Shown here piece after piece: positions 34,070 to 44,920 of a stretch of DNA of 64,000 bases. This DNA comes from Pseudomonas schmalbachii (lineage in GTDB: Bacteria; Pseudomonadota; Gammaproteobacteria; Pseudomonadales; Pseudomonadaceae), in assembly GCF_017589465.1 (NCBI RefSeq), contig NZ_JAELYA010000007.1, positions 1 to 64,000 of the forward strand, given 5' to 3'. Below the pieces are notes generated by a model that was not told the DNA's origin, did not search any database, and saw nothing but the letters and a program-made list of their open reading frames with translations. The position numbers were made by a program, and so were the translations under genes. How positions within the stretch are numbered: position 1 is the first letter of the stretch; each line of letters starts with the position of its first letter.

Positions 34070-34680
34070 AGAAGAACAATCGATCATCTGCCGAGCTTCC
34101 TCACCATCTATTGCGCATGGCGCCATACAAGGTGAACACCGGGTGCCGCGAGCAGGAGGTCTGCAAACTGCGCTAGGAATGGGAATGGGAGATCAAGATC
34201 CCAGAACCTGGAACCTGGAACCTGGAACCTGGAACCAATGTGCTCCTCATTTCAGATGAGTTTGGTGAGCGTCACGAGAAGTCGGGCATGAAGAATAGCG
34301 AGGATCGCCTTATCGTTTTGAACGGCGTGGTCAAGCGAACCATCGAAGGACAGCGCAGCCTTCATCAAACTTTGGTCCTCCCTTATGGGAAGCCGGATGC
34401 GAATGGACCGACGGCAGTTCACCGGATGAACGACAGTGCCTAGAGGAAGGCCAGGGTGCGTGTGGCGGACAAATGGGAAAGGGCCCATCGCACGCCGGCG
34501 CACCCTGGCTGTCGGTCTCTACGGATTCACGACCTGAAGCATATGGGCCACAAGAACGGCAGCACCACCAGCCATTACTCCGTGGCGAAGCTGGATCAAC
34601 TGATCAATGCGGCCAATAAGGTATCGACAACTGATAGTCGCGCACCGTCGCTGACGATCCTGAAGAGGAGGCAGGGATAG
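34070..34680 (+). pseudogene. Tyrosine recombinase (phage/island integrase) catalytic domain, degraded
   Basis: In frame from about 34129: YKVNTGCREQEVCKLR (Arg I region), TAG, then EWEWEIKIPE, a 7-bp tandem-repeat expansion, LLISDEFGERHEKSGMKNSE with RLIVLNGVVKRTI, PYGKPDANG, HRMNDSA, a second TAG, VRVADKWERAHRTPAHPG, then HDLKH fused directly to MGHKNGSTTSHYSVAKLDQL. Lesions: missing N-terminal half, a shift near 34115, two stops that each look like TGG to TAG, loss of about 20 codons between the HxLRH and GHK boxes, and Lys where the second catalytic Arg belongs. The final Tyr (HYS) remains. It abuts tRNA-Pro, the probable integration target. Confidence 0.85.
34204..34236. repeat. 7-bp tandem repeat, about 4.7 copies of GAACCTG
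   Basis: Perfect uninterrupted copies of GAACCTG lie inside the integrase pseudogene, where intact relatives have a short IPEL segment. It is probably a slipped-strand expansion that arose after the gene was inactivated. Confidence 0.85.
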
Positions 34681-34729
34681 TCGAAAATTAGCTCAGCCAC
34701 TTGAAAAGTCACTGAGCCAGAAACGACAA

Positions 34730-34747
34730 AGCCACCCGAAGGTGGCT
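34730..34747 (-). terminator. Terminator of tRNA-Pro
   Basis: AGCCACC hairpin with a 4-nt loop and GGTGGCT, followed on the minus strand by TTTGTCGTTT. It lies 16 nt after the tRNA 3' end. Confidence 0.75.
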
Positions 34748-34762
34748 AAGTCATTGATATAT

Positions 34763-34840
<78 letters not shown>

Positions 34841-34922
34841 CGATGCTACCAGTCCCCTGGGAGCGGTTCGCACTATACCGCAAGCATTTCTGCCCGGAAA
34901 GCGCTTTTTTCATTTTTTTCAG

Positions 34923-35279
34923 CTACTTGCGCAGCACCTGCAGTACATCTTCCAACTCGGTGATCATCTGCCGGATCAGTTGTTTGTACTGAGTGACGTC
35001 CTCGCGAGCTTCGTCGCCCGAAAGGCGTTGGCGGGCGCCGCCGATGGTGAAGCCCTGGTCGTAAAGCAGCGCGCGGATCTGGCGGATCATCAGCACGTCC
35101 TGGCGCTGATAATAGCGGCGGTTTCCGCGGCGCTTGACTGGATTGAGTTGCGGGAACTCCTGCTCCCAGTAGCGCAGAACATGCGGCTTCACCGCGCAAA
35201 GATCGCTTACTTCACCGATGGTGAAGTAGCGCTTGCCCGGAATTGGCGGAAGTTCGTCGTTATGACTTGGTTCCAGCAT
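34923..35279 (-). CDS. MerR-family transcriptional regulator (downstream of ihfA)
   Basis: 118 aa from the ATG at 35279. N-terminal MerR winged [49 protein letters not shown]-terminal dimerisation helix ending [17 protein letters not shown]. Lacks metal-binding cysteines, like the conserved small MerR protein found after ihfA in pseudomonads. It overlaps the ihfA end by 20 nt, so it is translationally coupled. The regulated genes are unknown. Confidence 0.88.
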   Translation of the reverse strand: MLEPSHNDELPPIPGKRYFTIGEVSDLCAVKPHVLRYWEQEFPQLNPVKRRGNRRYYQRQDVLMIRQIRALLYDQGFTIGGARQRLSGDEAREDVTQYKQLIRQMITELEDVLQVLRK

Positions 35280-35562
35280 AAGCCTCAACCCTGGCTTTCA
35301 GTTTCTGGCCTGGACGAAAGGTGACGACGCGGCGAGCCGTGATCGGGATTTCCTCTCCCGTTTTCGGGTTGCGTCCCGGGCGCTGGCGTTTATCGCGCAG
35401 GTCGAAGTTGCCAAAACCGGACAACTTCACCTGCTCGTTGTGCTCCAGCGCCTGGCGGATCTCTTCGAAGAAGAGCTCCACCAGCTCCTTGGCTTCCCGC
35501 TTGTTCAGGCCCAGCTCTTCATACAGACGTTCGGCAATTTCAGCTTTCGTCAGAGCCCCCAT
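35260..35562 (-). CDS. ihfA: Integration host factor subunit alpha
   Basis: 100 aa, full length. [60 protein letters not shown]: the HU/IHF fold with the DNA-intercalating arm Pro in GRNP. Heterodimerises with IhfB to bend DNA in promoters, recombination and replication. Located 3 nt after pheT, as in other gammaproteobacteria. Confidence 0.97.
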   Translation of the reverse strand: MGALTKAEIAERLYEELGLNKREAKELVELFFEEIRQALEHNEQVKLSGFGNFDLRDKRQRPGRNPKTGEEIPITARRVVTFRPGQKLKARVEAYAGTKS

Positions 35563-35565
35563 ACG

Positions 35566-37944
35566 CTACTTCCTTAACGTGGCGTTGAACCTTTGCTCCA
35601 GCGAGGCGACGATATTTTGCGTTGTGGCATTCACCTCGTCATCGTTAAGAGTGCGTGATGGATGCTGCCAGGTCAAGCCGACGGCCAAGCTTTTTCTAAG
35701 CGGATCAATGCCTTTTCCGTGATAGACATCAAACAGCCTGAGGTCGGTGAGCCATTCCCCCGCCGATTCACGGATCGCCGCAAGGACGAACTCGGCCGGC
35801 GTATCGCGATCTACCAGCAAGGCGAGGTCACGGCGCACTTCGGGGAAACGCGACAGTTCACTGAACTTCGGCAGGCGACCACGCGCCACTTCCGCCAGCA
35901 CCAGCTCGAAGAGATAGACCGGATGATCCAGGTCCAGCACCTTGGCCAGCTCCGGGTGCAACGCGCCAAGGTAGCCAACCAGCACGCCATCACGCTCGAT
36001 CCGAGCGGTCTGCCCCGGGTGCAGGGCCGGATGCTCGCCCGGCATGAAGCTGAAGGTTTCCGGCGCGCCGGCATTGCCCAGCAGCGCCTCCACATCGGCC
36101 TTGGCGTCGAAGAAGTCGATGCCGTCGCGACCGTTGGCCCAGCCTTCCGGCTGGCGGCTGCCGCAGAGAACGCCAGCGAGCATGGCCTCCTGCTTGAGGC
36201 CTTCGAGTTGACCGACAAAACGCAGGCCGCTCTCGAACAGGCGCACGCGCGACTGCTGGCGGTTCAGGTTGTGCTGCAGCGACTTGATCAGGCCCGGCCA
36301 CAGAGACGCACGCATGGCCGCCATGTCCGCGGAGATCGGATTGGCCAGCAGCAGCGGCTTCACGCCCGGATGGAACAGCTCGAACAGTTTGGGATCGATG
36401 AAGCTGTAGGTGATCGCCTCCTGGTAACCGCGGGCCACCAGCAGACGACGCAGCCCCGGCAACTCCGCCTGCGACTCGGACTTGGTGTTCGGCGCCAGGC
36501 GCGCCTGCGGGTAACGCACCGGTAGACGATTGTAGCCATACAGGCGAGCCAGTTCCTCGATCAGGTCGACTTCCAGGGAAACGTCGAAGCGATGGCTGGG
36601 CACGCCGACCTGCCAGCGTCCTTCGCCATCAGCCTTGACGTCGAACTCCAGCGCGGTGAGCAGACGCTCGATCTCCGCAGCGTCCATGTCCATGCTGAGC
36701 ATTTGCTTGACGCGATCAGCACGCAGCGTAACGGACGCCACTTTCGGCAGATCGGCAGCGCTTACCTGCTCGATTACCGGGCCGGCTTCGCCGCCGACGA
36801 TCTCCAGGAGCAGCGAGGTAGCACGCTCCATGGCACGACGCGCCAGCTGCCAGTCCACGCCACGCTCGAAGCGATGCGAAGAGTCGGTGTGCAGACCATA
36901 GGAGCGAGCCTTGCCTGCCACTGCGATGGTGTCGAAGAAAGCACTCTCGAGGAACAGATCACGAGTCTTGGCGCTCACGCCACTGTGCTCGCCGCCCATC
37001 ACACCGGCGATGGCCAGAGCACGTTCGTGGTCGGCAATCACCAGGGTATCGGCGCGCAGGGTGACTTCCTGGCCATCCAGCAGGACCAGCTTCTCGCCCT
37101 CCTCCGCCAAGCGCACGCGGATACCGCCCTTGATCTCCTGGAGATCGAAGGCATGCATCGGCTGGCCCAGTTCGAGCATCACGTAGTTGGTGACGTCGAC
37201 CGCCGCGTCGATGCTGCGGATATCGGAGCGACGCAGACGCTCGACCATCCACAGAGGAGTCGGGCGGCTCAGGTCGACATTGCGGATGACACGACCGAGG
37301 TAACGCGGACAGGCCTGGGGAGCCAGCAGTTCGACCGGACGAACTTCGTCATGGGCCGGTGCGACTGCCTCGACCTGCACCGGAGCGACCGGCGTGGCGT
37401 ACAGCGCGCTGACTTCACGAGCCAGGCCGCTGAGCGACAGGCAATCGCCACGGTTCGGCGTCAGGCCGAGCTCGATGGAGACATCGTCCAACTGCAGGTA
37501 GGCGCGAATATCCTGGCCAACCGGTGCATCGGCCGCCAGCTCCATCAGCCCGGAGTTGTCGTCGCTGATCTCCAGCTCTTTTGCAGAGCAGAGCATGCCG
37601 TTGGACTCTACGCCGCGCAGCTTGGCCTTCTTGATCTGGAAGTCGCCCGGCAGCTGGGCGCCGATCATGGCGAAGGGGATTTTCAGGCCGGGACGCACGT
37701 TGGGCGCGCCGCAGACCACCTGGAAGGTTTCGTTGCCGTTGCTCACCTGGCAGACGCGCAGCTTGTCGGCATCCGGATGCTGCTCGGTGGCGAGCACTTC
37801 GCCCACCACGATGCCGCTGAAGACGCCGGCGGCGGGAATCACAGCATCGACCTCAAGGCCGGCCATGGACAGACGAGCCACCAGCTCATCACGGGAAGCC
37901 TGCGGATTTACCCAGCTCCGCAGCCATTGTTCACTGAATTTCAT
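35566..37944 (-). CDS. pheT: Phenylalanine-tRNA ligase beta subunit
   Basis: 792 aa, normal length. N-terminal FSEQWLRSWVNP, an EMAP/tRNA-binding domain (about 40-150), the B3/B4 editing region (about 210-360), B5 and the C-terminal anticodon-binding FDX-ACB domain (PKFSELSRFPEVRRDLALLV near 700). With PheS forms the (alpha-beta)2 enzyme that charges tRNA-Phe and edits Tyr-tRNA-Phe. 35 nt after pheS. Confidence 0.97.
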   Translation of the reverse strand: MKFSEQWLRSWVNPQASRDELVARLSMAGLEVDAVIPAAGVFSGIVVGEVLATEQHPDADKLRVCQVSNGNETFQVVCGAPNVRPGLKIPFAMIGAQLPGDFQIKKAKLRGVESNGMLCSAKELEISDDNSGLMELAADAPVGQDIRAYLQLDDVSIELGLTPNRGDCLSLSGLAREVSALYATPVAPVQVEAVAPAHDEVRPVELLAPQACPRYLGRVIRNVDLSRPTPLWMVERLRRSDIRSIDAAVDVTNYVMLELGQPMHAFDLQEIKGGIRVRLAEEGEKLVLLDGQEVTLRADTLVIADHERALAIAGVMGGEHSGVSAKTRDLFLESAFFDTIAVAGKARSYGLHTDSSHRFERGVDWQLARRAMERATSLLLEIVGGEAGPVIEQVSAADLPKVASVTLRADRVKQMLSMDMDAAEIERLLTALEFDVKADGEGRWQVGVPSHRFDVSLEVDLIEELARLYGYNRLPVRYPQARLAPNTKSESQAELPGLRRLLVARGYQEAITYSFIDPKLFELFHPGVKPLLLANPISADMAAMRASLWPGLIKSLQHNLNRQQSRVRLFESGLRFVGQLEGLKQEAMLAGVLCGSRQPEGWANGRDGIDFFDAKADVEALLGNAGAPETFSFMPGEHPALHPGQTARIERDGVLVGYLGALHPELAKVLDLDHPVYLFELVLAEVARGRLPKFSELSRFPEVRRDLALLVDRDTPAEFVLAAIRESAGEWLTDLRLFDVYHGKGIDPLRKSLAVGLTWQHPSRTLNDDEVNATTQNIVASLEQRFNATLRK

Positions 37945-37979
37945 CCTGCTCTCCTAATAATTCGTTGACGTCGTGCGGC

Positions 37980-39047
<1,068 letters not shown>

Positions 39048-39093
39048 TCGGTGACGTTACTTCCGGACCAGAGTCCGGTGATTGTCTTAGGGC

Positions 39094-39450
39094 TTAAGCC
39101 AAGCTTGCCTTAGCTTTTTCGACAATCGCGGTAAACGCCGCTTTTTCGTTCACTGCCAGATCGGCCAGAACCTTACGGTCGATCTCGATCGCAGCCTTTT
39201 TCAGGCCAGCGATCAGACGACTGTAAGACAGACCGTTCATGCGAGCACCCGCGTTGATACGGGCGATCCACAGTGCGCGGAACTGGCGCTTGCGCTGACG
39301 GCGGTCACGGTAGGCGTATTGGCCGGCCTTGATTACCGCCTGCTTGGCAACGCGGAACACGCGCGAGCGTGCACCGTAGTAGCCTTTGGCGAGTTTCAGA
39401 ATTTTCTTGTGACGGCGACGAGCAATGACGCCACGCTTAACACGAGCCAT
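39094..39450 (-). CDS. rplT: 50S ribosomal protein L20
   Basis: 118 aa. Arg/Lys-rich N-terminus ([38 protein letters not shown]) and the globular C-terminus with [20 protein letters not shown] are diagnostic. Binds 23S rRNA early in 50S assembly; in enterobacteria L20 also represses rpmI-rplT translation. 21 nt after rpmI. Confidence 0.98.
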   Translation of the reverse strand: MARVKRGVIARRRHKKILKLAKGYYGARSRVFRVAKQAVIKAGQYAYRDRRQRKRQFRALWIARINAGARMNGLSYSRLIAGLKKAAIEIDRKVLADLAVNEKAAFTAIVEKAKASLA

Positions 39451-39471
39451 TTATTAATCCTCTACCGGAAA

Positions 39472-39666
39472 TCAACGCAGACGCAGGGAGCGTTCTACAC
39501 GACGAACATCAGACGCAGCGAGCATGGTGGTGCCACGCAGTTGACGCTTACGCTTGGTGCTCATCTTGGTCAGGATGTGGCTCTTGAAGGCGTGCTTGTG
39601 CTTGAGGCCACCAGCAGTCTTCTTGAAGCGCTTTGCAGCGCCACTCTTGGTCTTCATCTTTGGCAT
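39472..39666 (-). CDS. rpmI: 50S ribosomal protein L35
   Basis: 64 aa, [20 protein letters not shown] start and [20 protein letters not shown] core, typical of L35. Lies between infC and rplT in the conserved order. Confidence 0.98.
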   Translation of the reverse strand: MPKMKTKSGAAKRFKKTAGGLKHKHAFKSHILTKMSTKRKRQLRGTTMLAASDVRRVERSLRLR

Positions 39667-39727
39667 GTTCGGATACTCCGCATTCAGTGATTACGCATAA
39701 CCGCAAGGCCTGCCAGTGCCCTGGTGG

Positions 39728-40276
39728 TTATTTTTTCTTTTTGGGGGCGATGACCATCATCAGCTGGCGTCCTTCCAGCTTAGGATGCTGTTCGACGGCA
39801 CCGTATTCGGCGAGGTCCTGTTCGACCCGCTTCAGCAGTTCCATCCCCAGCTCCTGGTGAGCCATCTCACGACCACGGAATCGAAGCGATACCTTGGCCT
39901 TGTCCCCCTCGCTAAGGAAACGTACCAGGTTGCGTAGTTTTACCTGGTAATCCCCTTCTTCCGTCCCTGGACGAAACTTGATTTCTTTGATCTGTTGCTG
40001 GTGCTGGTTCTTCTTGGCAGCAGCAGCCTGTTTCTTTTTCTCGAACAGGTGCTTGCCGTAGTCCATGATGCGGCAGACAGGAGGCACCGCATCTGCGGAA
40101 ATTTCCACCAGATCCAGCTTGGCTTCTTCGGCGTGGCGAAGGGCCTCGTCGATCGAGACCACACCAATCTGAGCTCCATCTGCACCGATCAGCCGAACCT
40201 CGCGCGCAGAGATGTTCTCGTTGATCGGGGGCTTCGGTACAGCTCGCTTATCCTGCCTCATTTCACGCTTAATAAT
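39728..40276 (-). CDS. infC: Translation initiation factor IF-3 (ATT start)
   Basis: 182 aa from an ATT codon at 40276 (a second ATT follows at 40273), reading [14 protein letters not shown] lies 5 nt upstream of the first ATT, inside the end of thrS. The first ATG (40261) has no proper Shine-Dalgarno. Domain [21 protein letters not shown]; linker [20 protein letters not shown]; domain [24 protein letters not shown] starts allow IF-3 to repress its own translation (established in E. coli). IF-3 binds 30S and checks initiator tRNA pairing. Confidence 0.92.
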   Translation of the reverse strand: MIKREMRQDKRAVPKPPINENISAREVRLIGADGAQIGVVSIDEALRHAEEAKLDLVEISADAVPPVCRIMDYGKHLFEKKKQAAAAKKNQHQQQIKEIKFRPGTEEGDYQVKLRNLVRFLSEGDKAKVSLRFRGREMAHQELGMELLKRVEQDLAEYGAVEQHPKLEGRQLMMVIAPKKKK

Positions 40277-40278
40277 GA

Positions 40279-42201
40279 TTACTCCGAGTCTTGGCGACCA
40301 CGCCGGGAAACCGTCTGAGCCAGCAGTTCGACGAATTGGGAAACCGGCATGGAGCCGAGATCCTCACCTTCGCGGGTACGTACGGCGACGGCCTTCGATT
40401 CAACTTCCCTATCGCCAATAACCAGGAGGTAGGGAACCTTGAGCAAAGTATGCTCGCGGATTTTAAAGCCGATTTTCTCGTTTCTCAAGTCGGACTTGGC
40501 ACGGAATCCGCTTTCGTCGAGCAGACGGACCACTTCGTCGGCAAATTCGGCCTGCTTGTCGGTGATGTTCATCACCACCGCCTGGGTCGGCGCCAGCCAT
40601 GCCGGGAAGGCTCCTTCGTAGTGCTCGATGAGCATCCCGATGAAGCGCTCGAAGGAACCGAGAATCGCGCGGTGCAGCATCACCGGATGCTTGCGGTTGT
40701 TGTCCTCACTGACGTACTCCGCGCCCAGGCGGGTCGGGAGGTTGAAGTCAAGCTGCAGGGTGCCGCACTGCCATACGCGACCCAGGCAATCCTTGAGAGA
40801 GAACTCGATCTTCGGACCGTAGAACGCACCCTCGCCCGGCTGCAGATCCCACTTCAGGCCAGCATGATCCAGGGCCGCAGCCAGAGCCGCTTCAGCCTGA
40901 TCCCACAACTCGTCGGAGCCCACGCGTTTTTCCGGACGAGTGGACAGTTTCAGCTCGATATCGGAGAAGCCGAAGTCCGAATACACATCCAGGGTCAGCT
41001 TGATGAAGGCTGCCGCCTCGGCCTGCATCTGCTCTTCGGTGCAGAAGATATGTGCATCGTCCTGGGTGAAGGCACGCACACGCATGATGCCGTGCAACGC
41101 ACCGGACGGCTCGTTGCGGTGACAGGCACCAAACTCGGCCAGACGCATTGGCAGCTCGCGATAGCTCTTCAGGCCCTGATTGAACACCTGCACGTGGCAC
41201 GGGCAGTTCATCGGCTTGATCGCGTAGTCGCGGCTTTCCGACTCGGTGGTGAACATGTTCTCGGCGTAGTTCGCCCAGTGACCGGACTTCTCCCAGAGGC
41301 TGCGATCGACCACTTGCGGGGTCTTGATCTCCAGGTAGCCGTTATCACGCTGTACCTTGCGCATGTACTGCTCGAGCACCTGATAGACGGTCCAGCCGTT
41401 CGGGTGCCAGAACACCATACCCGGAGCTTCTTCCTGGGTATGGAACAGATCCAGGCGCTTGCCGAGCTTGCGGTGATCGCGCTTTTCGGCCTCTTCGATG
41501 CGCTGGATGTAGGCAGCCAGCTGCTTCTTGTCAGCCCAGGCGGTGCCGTAGATGCGCTGCAGTTGCTCGTTCTTCGAGTCGCCGCGCCAGTAGGCACCGG
41601 AAATCTTGGTCAGTTTGAACGCCTTGAGGAAGCGGGTATTGGGCACGTGCGGGCCACGGCACATGTCCACGTATTCCTCGTGGTAGTAGAGGCCCATCGC
41701 CTTCTCGTCGGGCATGTCTTCGACGAGTCGCAGCTTGTAGTCCTCGCCGCGAGCCTTGAAGACTTCGATGACCTCGGCACGGGGAGTCATCTTCTTGATG
41801 ACGTCGTAGTCCGTGTCGATCAGCTCCTGCATGCGCTTCTCGATCGCCGCCATGTCTTCCGGAGTAAAGGGGCGTTCGAAGGAGATGTCGTAATAGAAGC
41901 CCTCTTCGATCACCGGCCCGATCACCATCCTGGCGGTCGGATAGAGTTGCTTGACCGCATGCCCAACCAAGTGCGCGCAGGAGTGGCGAATGATCTCCAG
42001 CCCTTCCTCGTCCTTCGGCGTGATGATCTGCAGGGTCGCGTCGGTATCGATCAGATCGCAGGCATCCACCAGACGGCCGTTGACCTTGCCGGCCAGGGTT
42101 GCCTTGGCCAGGCCCGCGCCAATGGATTGAGCCACCTCGGCCACGCTGACCGGATTATCGAACGAACGCTGACTACCGTCGGGAAGAGTAATGATGGGCA
42201 T
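40279..42201 (-). CDS. thrS: Threonine-tRNA ligase
   Basis: 640 aa from the ATG at 42201 with GGAGAGGAGG upstream; a longer frame adds 14 unrelated residues. TGS domain ([20 protein letters not shown]), editing domain with the HxxxH pair ([14 protein letters not shown]), class II core ([12 protein letters not shown]n region, [23 protein letters not shown] motif 2, [16 protein letters not shown] motif 3) and anticodon-binding domain. Charges tRNA-Thr and clears Ser-tRNA-Thr. Its stop is 2 nt from the infC ATT start. Confidence 0.97.
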   Translation of the reverse strand: MPIITLPDGSQRSFDNPVSVAEVAQSIGAGLAKATLAGKVNGRLVDACDLIDTDATLQIITPKDEEGLEIIRHSCAHLVGHAVKQLYPTARMVIGPVIEEGFYYDISFERPFTPEDMAAIEKRMQELIDTDYDVIKKMTPRAEVIEVFKARGEDYKLRLVEDMPDEKAMGLYYHEEYVDMCRGPHVPNTRFLKAFKLTKISGAYWRGDSKNEQLQRIYGTAWADKKQLAAYIQRIEEAEKRDHRKLGKRLDLFHTQEEAPGMVFWHPNGWTVYQVLEQYMRKVQRDNGYLEIKTPQVVDRSLWEKSGHWANYAENMFTTESESRDYAIKPMNCPCHVQVFNQGLKSYRELPMRLAEFGACHRNEPSGALHGIMRVRAFTQDDAHIFCTEEQMQAEAAAFIKLTLDVYSDFGFSDIELKLSTRPEKRVGSDELWDQAEAALAAALDHAGLKWDLQPGEGAFYGPKIEFSLKDCLGRVWQCGTLQLDFNLPTRLGAEYVSEDNNRKHPVMLHRAILGSFERFIGMLIEHYEGAFPAWLAPTQAVVMNITDKQAEFADEVVRLLDESGFRAKSDLRNEKIGFKIREHTLLKVPYLLVIGDREVESKAVAVRTREGEDLGSMPVSQFVELLAQTVSRRGRQDSE

Positions 42202-42368
42202 GGCGCCTCCTCTCCTAGTGGTGACCCCTACGAAAGGCCACATGGGTTGGGATGTGCCAGTAAGCGTCGCCCGCCGGGCATGCCTGCCTCACAGTGGCAG
42301 GCGCCTGTTCGGCACCCTGCGCTTTCGCGCGCGGACGGAGATCACTGGAAGAAATCGAACGAACAACG

Positions 42369-42388
42369 CCCGGACCAGGCAGTCCGGG
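42369..42388 (-). terminator. Hairpin terminator after the alpha/beta hydrolase gene
   Basis: CCCGGAC/GTCCGGG stem with a 6-nt loop, followed on the minus strand by GCGTTGTT. It lies between the hydrolase stop and the thrS promoter region. The rest of 42202-42446 has no gene. Confidence 0.5.
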
Positions 42389-42446
42389 AAAGGCGCAATG
42401 TTACTGCAAGTTGCCCGAACTGACGAGCGGCACATATATGCAGCAG

Positions 42447-43280
42447 TCAGAACTGCCGGATGAACTCCAGCACGGCACGATTGAACGCAGCCGGCCGCAT
42501 GGCGTTCATGCCATGGGATGCACCGGCTATTACCGACACCCGGGCATCCGGCAGCACCTTGCGCAATGCTTCGACCACTCCCGGGAACGGCTCCGGGCTC
42601 AGCTCGCCACTCAGCAGCAGCACTGGAACACCCAAGCGCTCAAGAACCTCGCGCCCCAGCGGCTCGGGCTGGTCGCGCACCTGGCCGACCAGGGTCATCG
42701 CATTATCCGCGGCCATCTCGCGGAAATGCCGCGAAGAACGGGCCCAGATACCCTGCCCGCTTACCGTATCGACGAAGAGCGACAAGCCCTCTTCGACCGC
42801 CCCCTGCTGGATCAACTGCAAGGCCTGCTCGCGAAAGCGATTCCGCTCGCGTGGCAGGACAGGCATTTCCACGCCGGCAAAGCGGAACACATCGACTGCG
42901 AAGTCCCCTCCCGGATCAGCCAGCGAAAGCGTGCGCAAGCGCTCCGGCGCCTCCAGCGCGACGCGGAGACATACATTGCCGCCCCGCGAGTGCCCCAGCA
43001 GGTGAACAGGCTCACCCAGCCGATCCAGCAACTCGAGCAGGTCATCCACATGCTGCCGAGTGGAGAAACCACTCCCCTTGCCATCCCATTTTTCCGGGTA
43101 GTAATGCCGAAGACTCGGCACCACCAGGCGAAAATCCTGCCCCAGACCACGCAACTGCCATTGCCAGTAGCGGTAATCGCACAGCGAGCCATGCACGAGC
43201 ACAAGCGGCACTCCCTCGCCTTCGTCCAGACAAGCGAGCTCATAGCCATTAACCCTGTACGACTGAACCCTGGAGCTCAT
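42447..43280 (-). CDS. Alpha/beta hydrolase (unknown substrate)
   Basis: 277 aa from the ATG at 43280 with GGAAGGA upstream; the upstream extension of the frame is AT-rich non-coding. LVLVHGSLCDYRYWQWQLRG holds the oxyanion HG; nucleophile GHSRGG (about 98-103); the later acid is probably the Asp in SLADPGGDF or a downstream Asp, and the catalytic His is in GASHGMNAM (about 256). Epoxide hydrolase/haloperoxidase-like fold; role unknown. Sits upstream of thrS on the same strand, as in PAO1 (from memory). Confidence 0.8.
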   Translation of the reverse strand: MSSRVQSYRVNGYELACLDEGEGVPLVLVHGSLCDYRYWQWQLRGLGQDFRLVVPSLRHYYPEKWDGKGSGFSTRQHVDDLLELLDRLGEPVHLLGHSRGGNVCLRVALEAPERLRTLSLADPGGDFAVDVFRFAGVEMPVLPRERNRFREQALQLIQQGAVEEGLSLFVDTVSGQGIWARSSRHFREMAADNAMTLVGQVRDQPEPLGREVLERLGVPVLLLSGELSPEPFPGVVEALRKVLPDARVSVIAGASHGMNAMRPAAFNRAVLEFIRQF

Positions 43281-43533
43281 TCCTTCCCCCAACCCGCAAT
43301 CACCCGAACGCAGCGAATCACATACAAAAAATGAGGACTTGCCTCGATGCACGATAATTATCCAACAGCCGAGCTCAATACACACCACACAAGCCGCCGG
43401 ACATGAAACCGGACAGGAAGTTCTACCGCCCCAAAAAACAGCGGGAAATGAATAAACAACAAACGGAGTTGACGTTATCCCGGATTAACTTGGACAATAA
43501 ATCAGCAATTCAAACACCCAACCGGAGTACATG

Positions 43534-43887
43534 ATGTCCAAACTTGCGGAATTCCGCGCAGCCGAACGCCTCCTTCAAGAACAACTTGCCCTGCTTGAAA
43601 AGCTGAAAAGCGACGGCTCCCTGAAAAAGGAACTGGAATTCAAGGATCAACTGCAATCCCTGATGGACGAATACGGCATGAACCTGCGCAACGTCATCGA
43701 GATTCTCGATCCGCAGTTGCCGGTCGAACTGGAGCCCGCACCGCAGCGCCGCAGCCGCCAGCTCAAGGTCTACAAGAACCCGCATAACGGCGAGACCATC
43801 GAAACCAAAGGCGGCAACCACAAGACCCTGAAAGCCTGGAAACAGCAATACGGCAACGACACCGTAGAGTCCTGGCTGCAGAAGTAA
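43534..43887 (+). CDS. mvaU: H-NS-like nucleoid protein MvaU (MvaT family)
   Basis: 117 aa; GGAG sits 6 nt from the ATG at 43534 (a second ATG at 43531 is too close). N-terminal coiled coil for oligomerisation (SKLAEFRAAERLLQEQLALL, EKLKSDGSLKKELEF) and C-terminal AT-hook-like DNA-binding domain (YKNPHNGETIETKGGNHKTL, KAWKQQYGNDTVESWLQK). The SKLAEFRAAE start and WLQ ending favour MvaU over MvaT. Silences AT-rich, foreign genes such as fimbrial loci and prophages in P. aeruginosa, so it may silence the AT-rich accessory segments in this window. Confidence 0.92.
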   Translation: MSKLAEFRAAERLLQEQLALLEKLKSDGSLKKELEFKDQLQSLMDEYGMNLRNVIEILDPQLPVELEPAPQRRSRQLKVYKNPHNGETIETKGGNHKTLKAWKQQYGNDTVESWLQK

Positions 43888-43979
43888 GCCTCACCCGCGG
43901 AAGCGTGCAAGGCGCTGCCGCGGGAATACTCACCTGACCGCCCCACCCGATAACGCAAGACAGAACCGGCAGTCTCCAA

Positions 43980-44001
43980 AATATTGCTGCTACGCAATAT
44001 T
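43980..44001. repeat. Inverted repeat AATATTGC/GCAATATT
   Basis: Perfect 8-bp arms with a 6-nt loop, about 93 nt after mvaU. It is not followed by a T run, so a protein-binding or mRNA-end hairpin is possible. Otherwise 43888-44240 holds no gene. Confidence 0.4.
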
Positions 44002-44240
44002 CCCTGCCCGCAGCGACTTTCCGACAGTCAAGCGACACATCCACCCGCACACAAAGCCGGCACTGGACTAGTCCACATCGCAGGCACTATCTCCCGCACA
44101 AATTTCGCTTATCACCCGACTCGAATAGCCACCGGCAGCCATATTCCGGTCACAAATGCAGCGCATCCTTGAATCAACCGGAGCTTTTTCCGCCATTGGC
44201 GGTCATAGCACCGTTACATTCAGGAAATGATCAAGAAAAT

Positions 44241-44465
44241 ATGAACACACCCACTCAAATCCAGCATGCAATCCACACCCTGTCCTCCGCGTTCGCTCCA
44301 CTGAACTGCATCGTCATGGCCAGGAAGAAGGACAGCTTCAGCTTCACACTGGTGAATGAGCACGGCATTGCGCGCCACAGCGAACGCCTGTACCCACAGC
44401 AGTACCAGAAACCGGAACCCCTGCAAGCCGTCATCGAGCGCATCCAGAGCTCGCTTACCGCCTGA
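44241..44465 (+). CDS. Small hypothetical protein (possibly DUF3509-like)
   Basis: 74 aa from the ATG at 44241; a TTG-started frame at 44169 would add 24 residues of poor quality. The pattern FSFTLVNEHGIARHSERLYP then LQAVIERIQSSL resembles the small beta-beta-helix DUF3509 proteins common in Pseudomonas (tentative, by eye). Ribosome site is weak. Stands alone between mvaU and tRNA-Val. Confidence 0.55.
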   Translation: MNTPTQIQHAIHTLSSAFAPLNCIVMARKKDSFSFTLVNEHGIARHSERLYPQQYQKPEPLQAVIERIQSSLTA

Positions 44466-44607
44466 AGCAGGCGCCGGCGCCCCGGCACTTCCGGGACCGC
44501 ACTCCACCATCCAGCCGACACCAGCCAGCAACGCCCCACACAGGGCTAGACTGTCTGATTGCCGAACACCGAAGCCGCAGCACGCCCTTTACGCGAGCCA
44601 AAACAAA

Positions 44608-44633
44608 AAGGGCGATCCTTTCGGATCGCCCTT
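44608..44633 (-). terminator. Rho-independent terminator of tRNA-Val
   Basis: 11-bp stem AAGGGCGATCC/GGATCGCCCTT with loop TTTC, followed on the minus strand by TTTTTGTTTT. Strong and correctly placed 25 nt after the tRNA. Confidence 0.9.
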
Positions 44634-44658
44634 CGCGTACCGCCGAAGCGGTTATGTT

Positions 44659-44735
44659 TGGTAGGCACAATTGGACTCGAACCAACGACCCCCACCATGT
44701 CAAGGTGGTGCTCTAACCAACTGAGCTATGTGCCT
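44659..44735 (-). tRNA. tRNA-Val(GAC)
   Basis: 77 nt with encoded CCA. Acceptor AGGCACA/TGTGCCT, D arm, anticodon loop TTGACAT (anticodon GAC) on a CCACC/GGTGG-type stem, and TTCGAGT T loop. Confidence 0.95.
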
Positions 44736-44749
44736 GTCGATGTGGGCGC

Positions 44750-44777
44750 ATTCTACGCGATGAATTTCGGGCGTCAA
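44750..44777 (-). promoter_or_regulatory. tRNA-Val promoter (rrn-like)
   Basis: -35 TTGACG, 16-nt spacer, -10 TAGAAT, then GCGCCC on the minus strand. It is identical in architecture to the three rrn promoters at 219-472. Confidence 0.8.
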
Positions 44778-44920
44778 GCGCTTTTTTCGCTAACCCACTG
44801 AAAAAGTGAATTTTTTTATGTTCACTCGGGCGTTGAAAATTTTGCACAGGCACTAGCCGGCCGATTCGGACTCGGGTAGCATCGGCACATCTCGTAAAAA
44901 ATAACAAACACAGGTGCAAT

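Noticed and set aside
34204..34236. Possible CRISPR-like array
   Set aside because: The unit is 7 bp with no spacers; a simple tandem repeat.
40291..42423. 710-aa plus-strand open frame
   Set aside because: Antisense to thrS; no domain or ribosome site.
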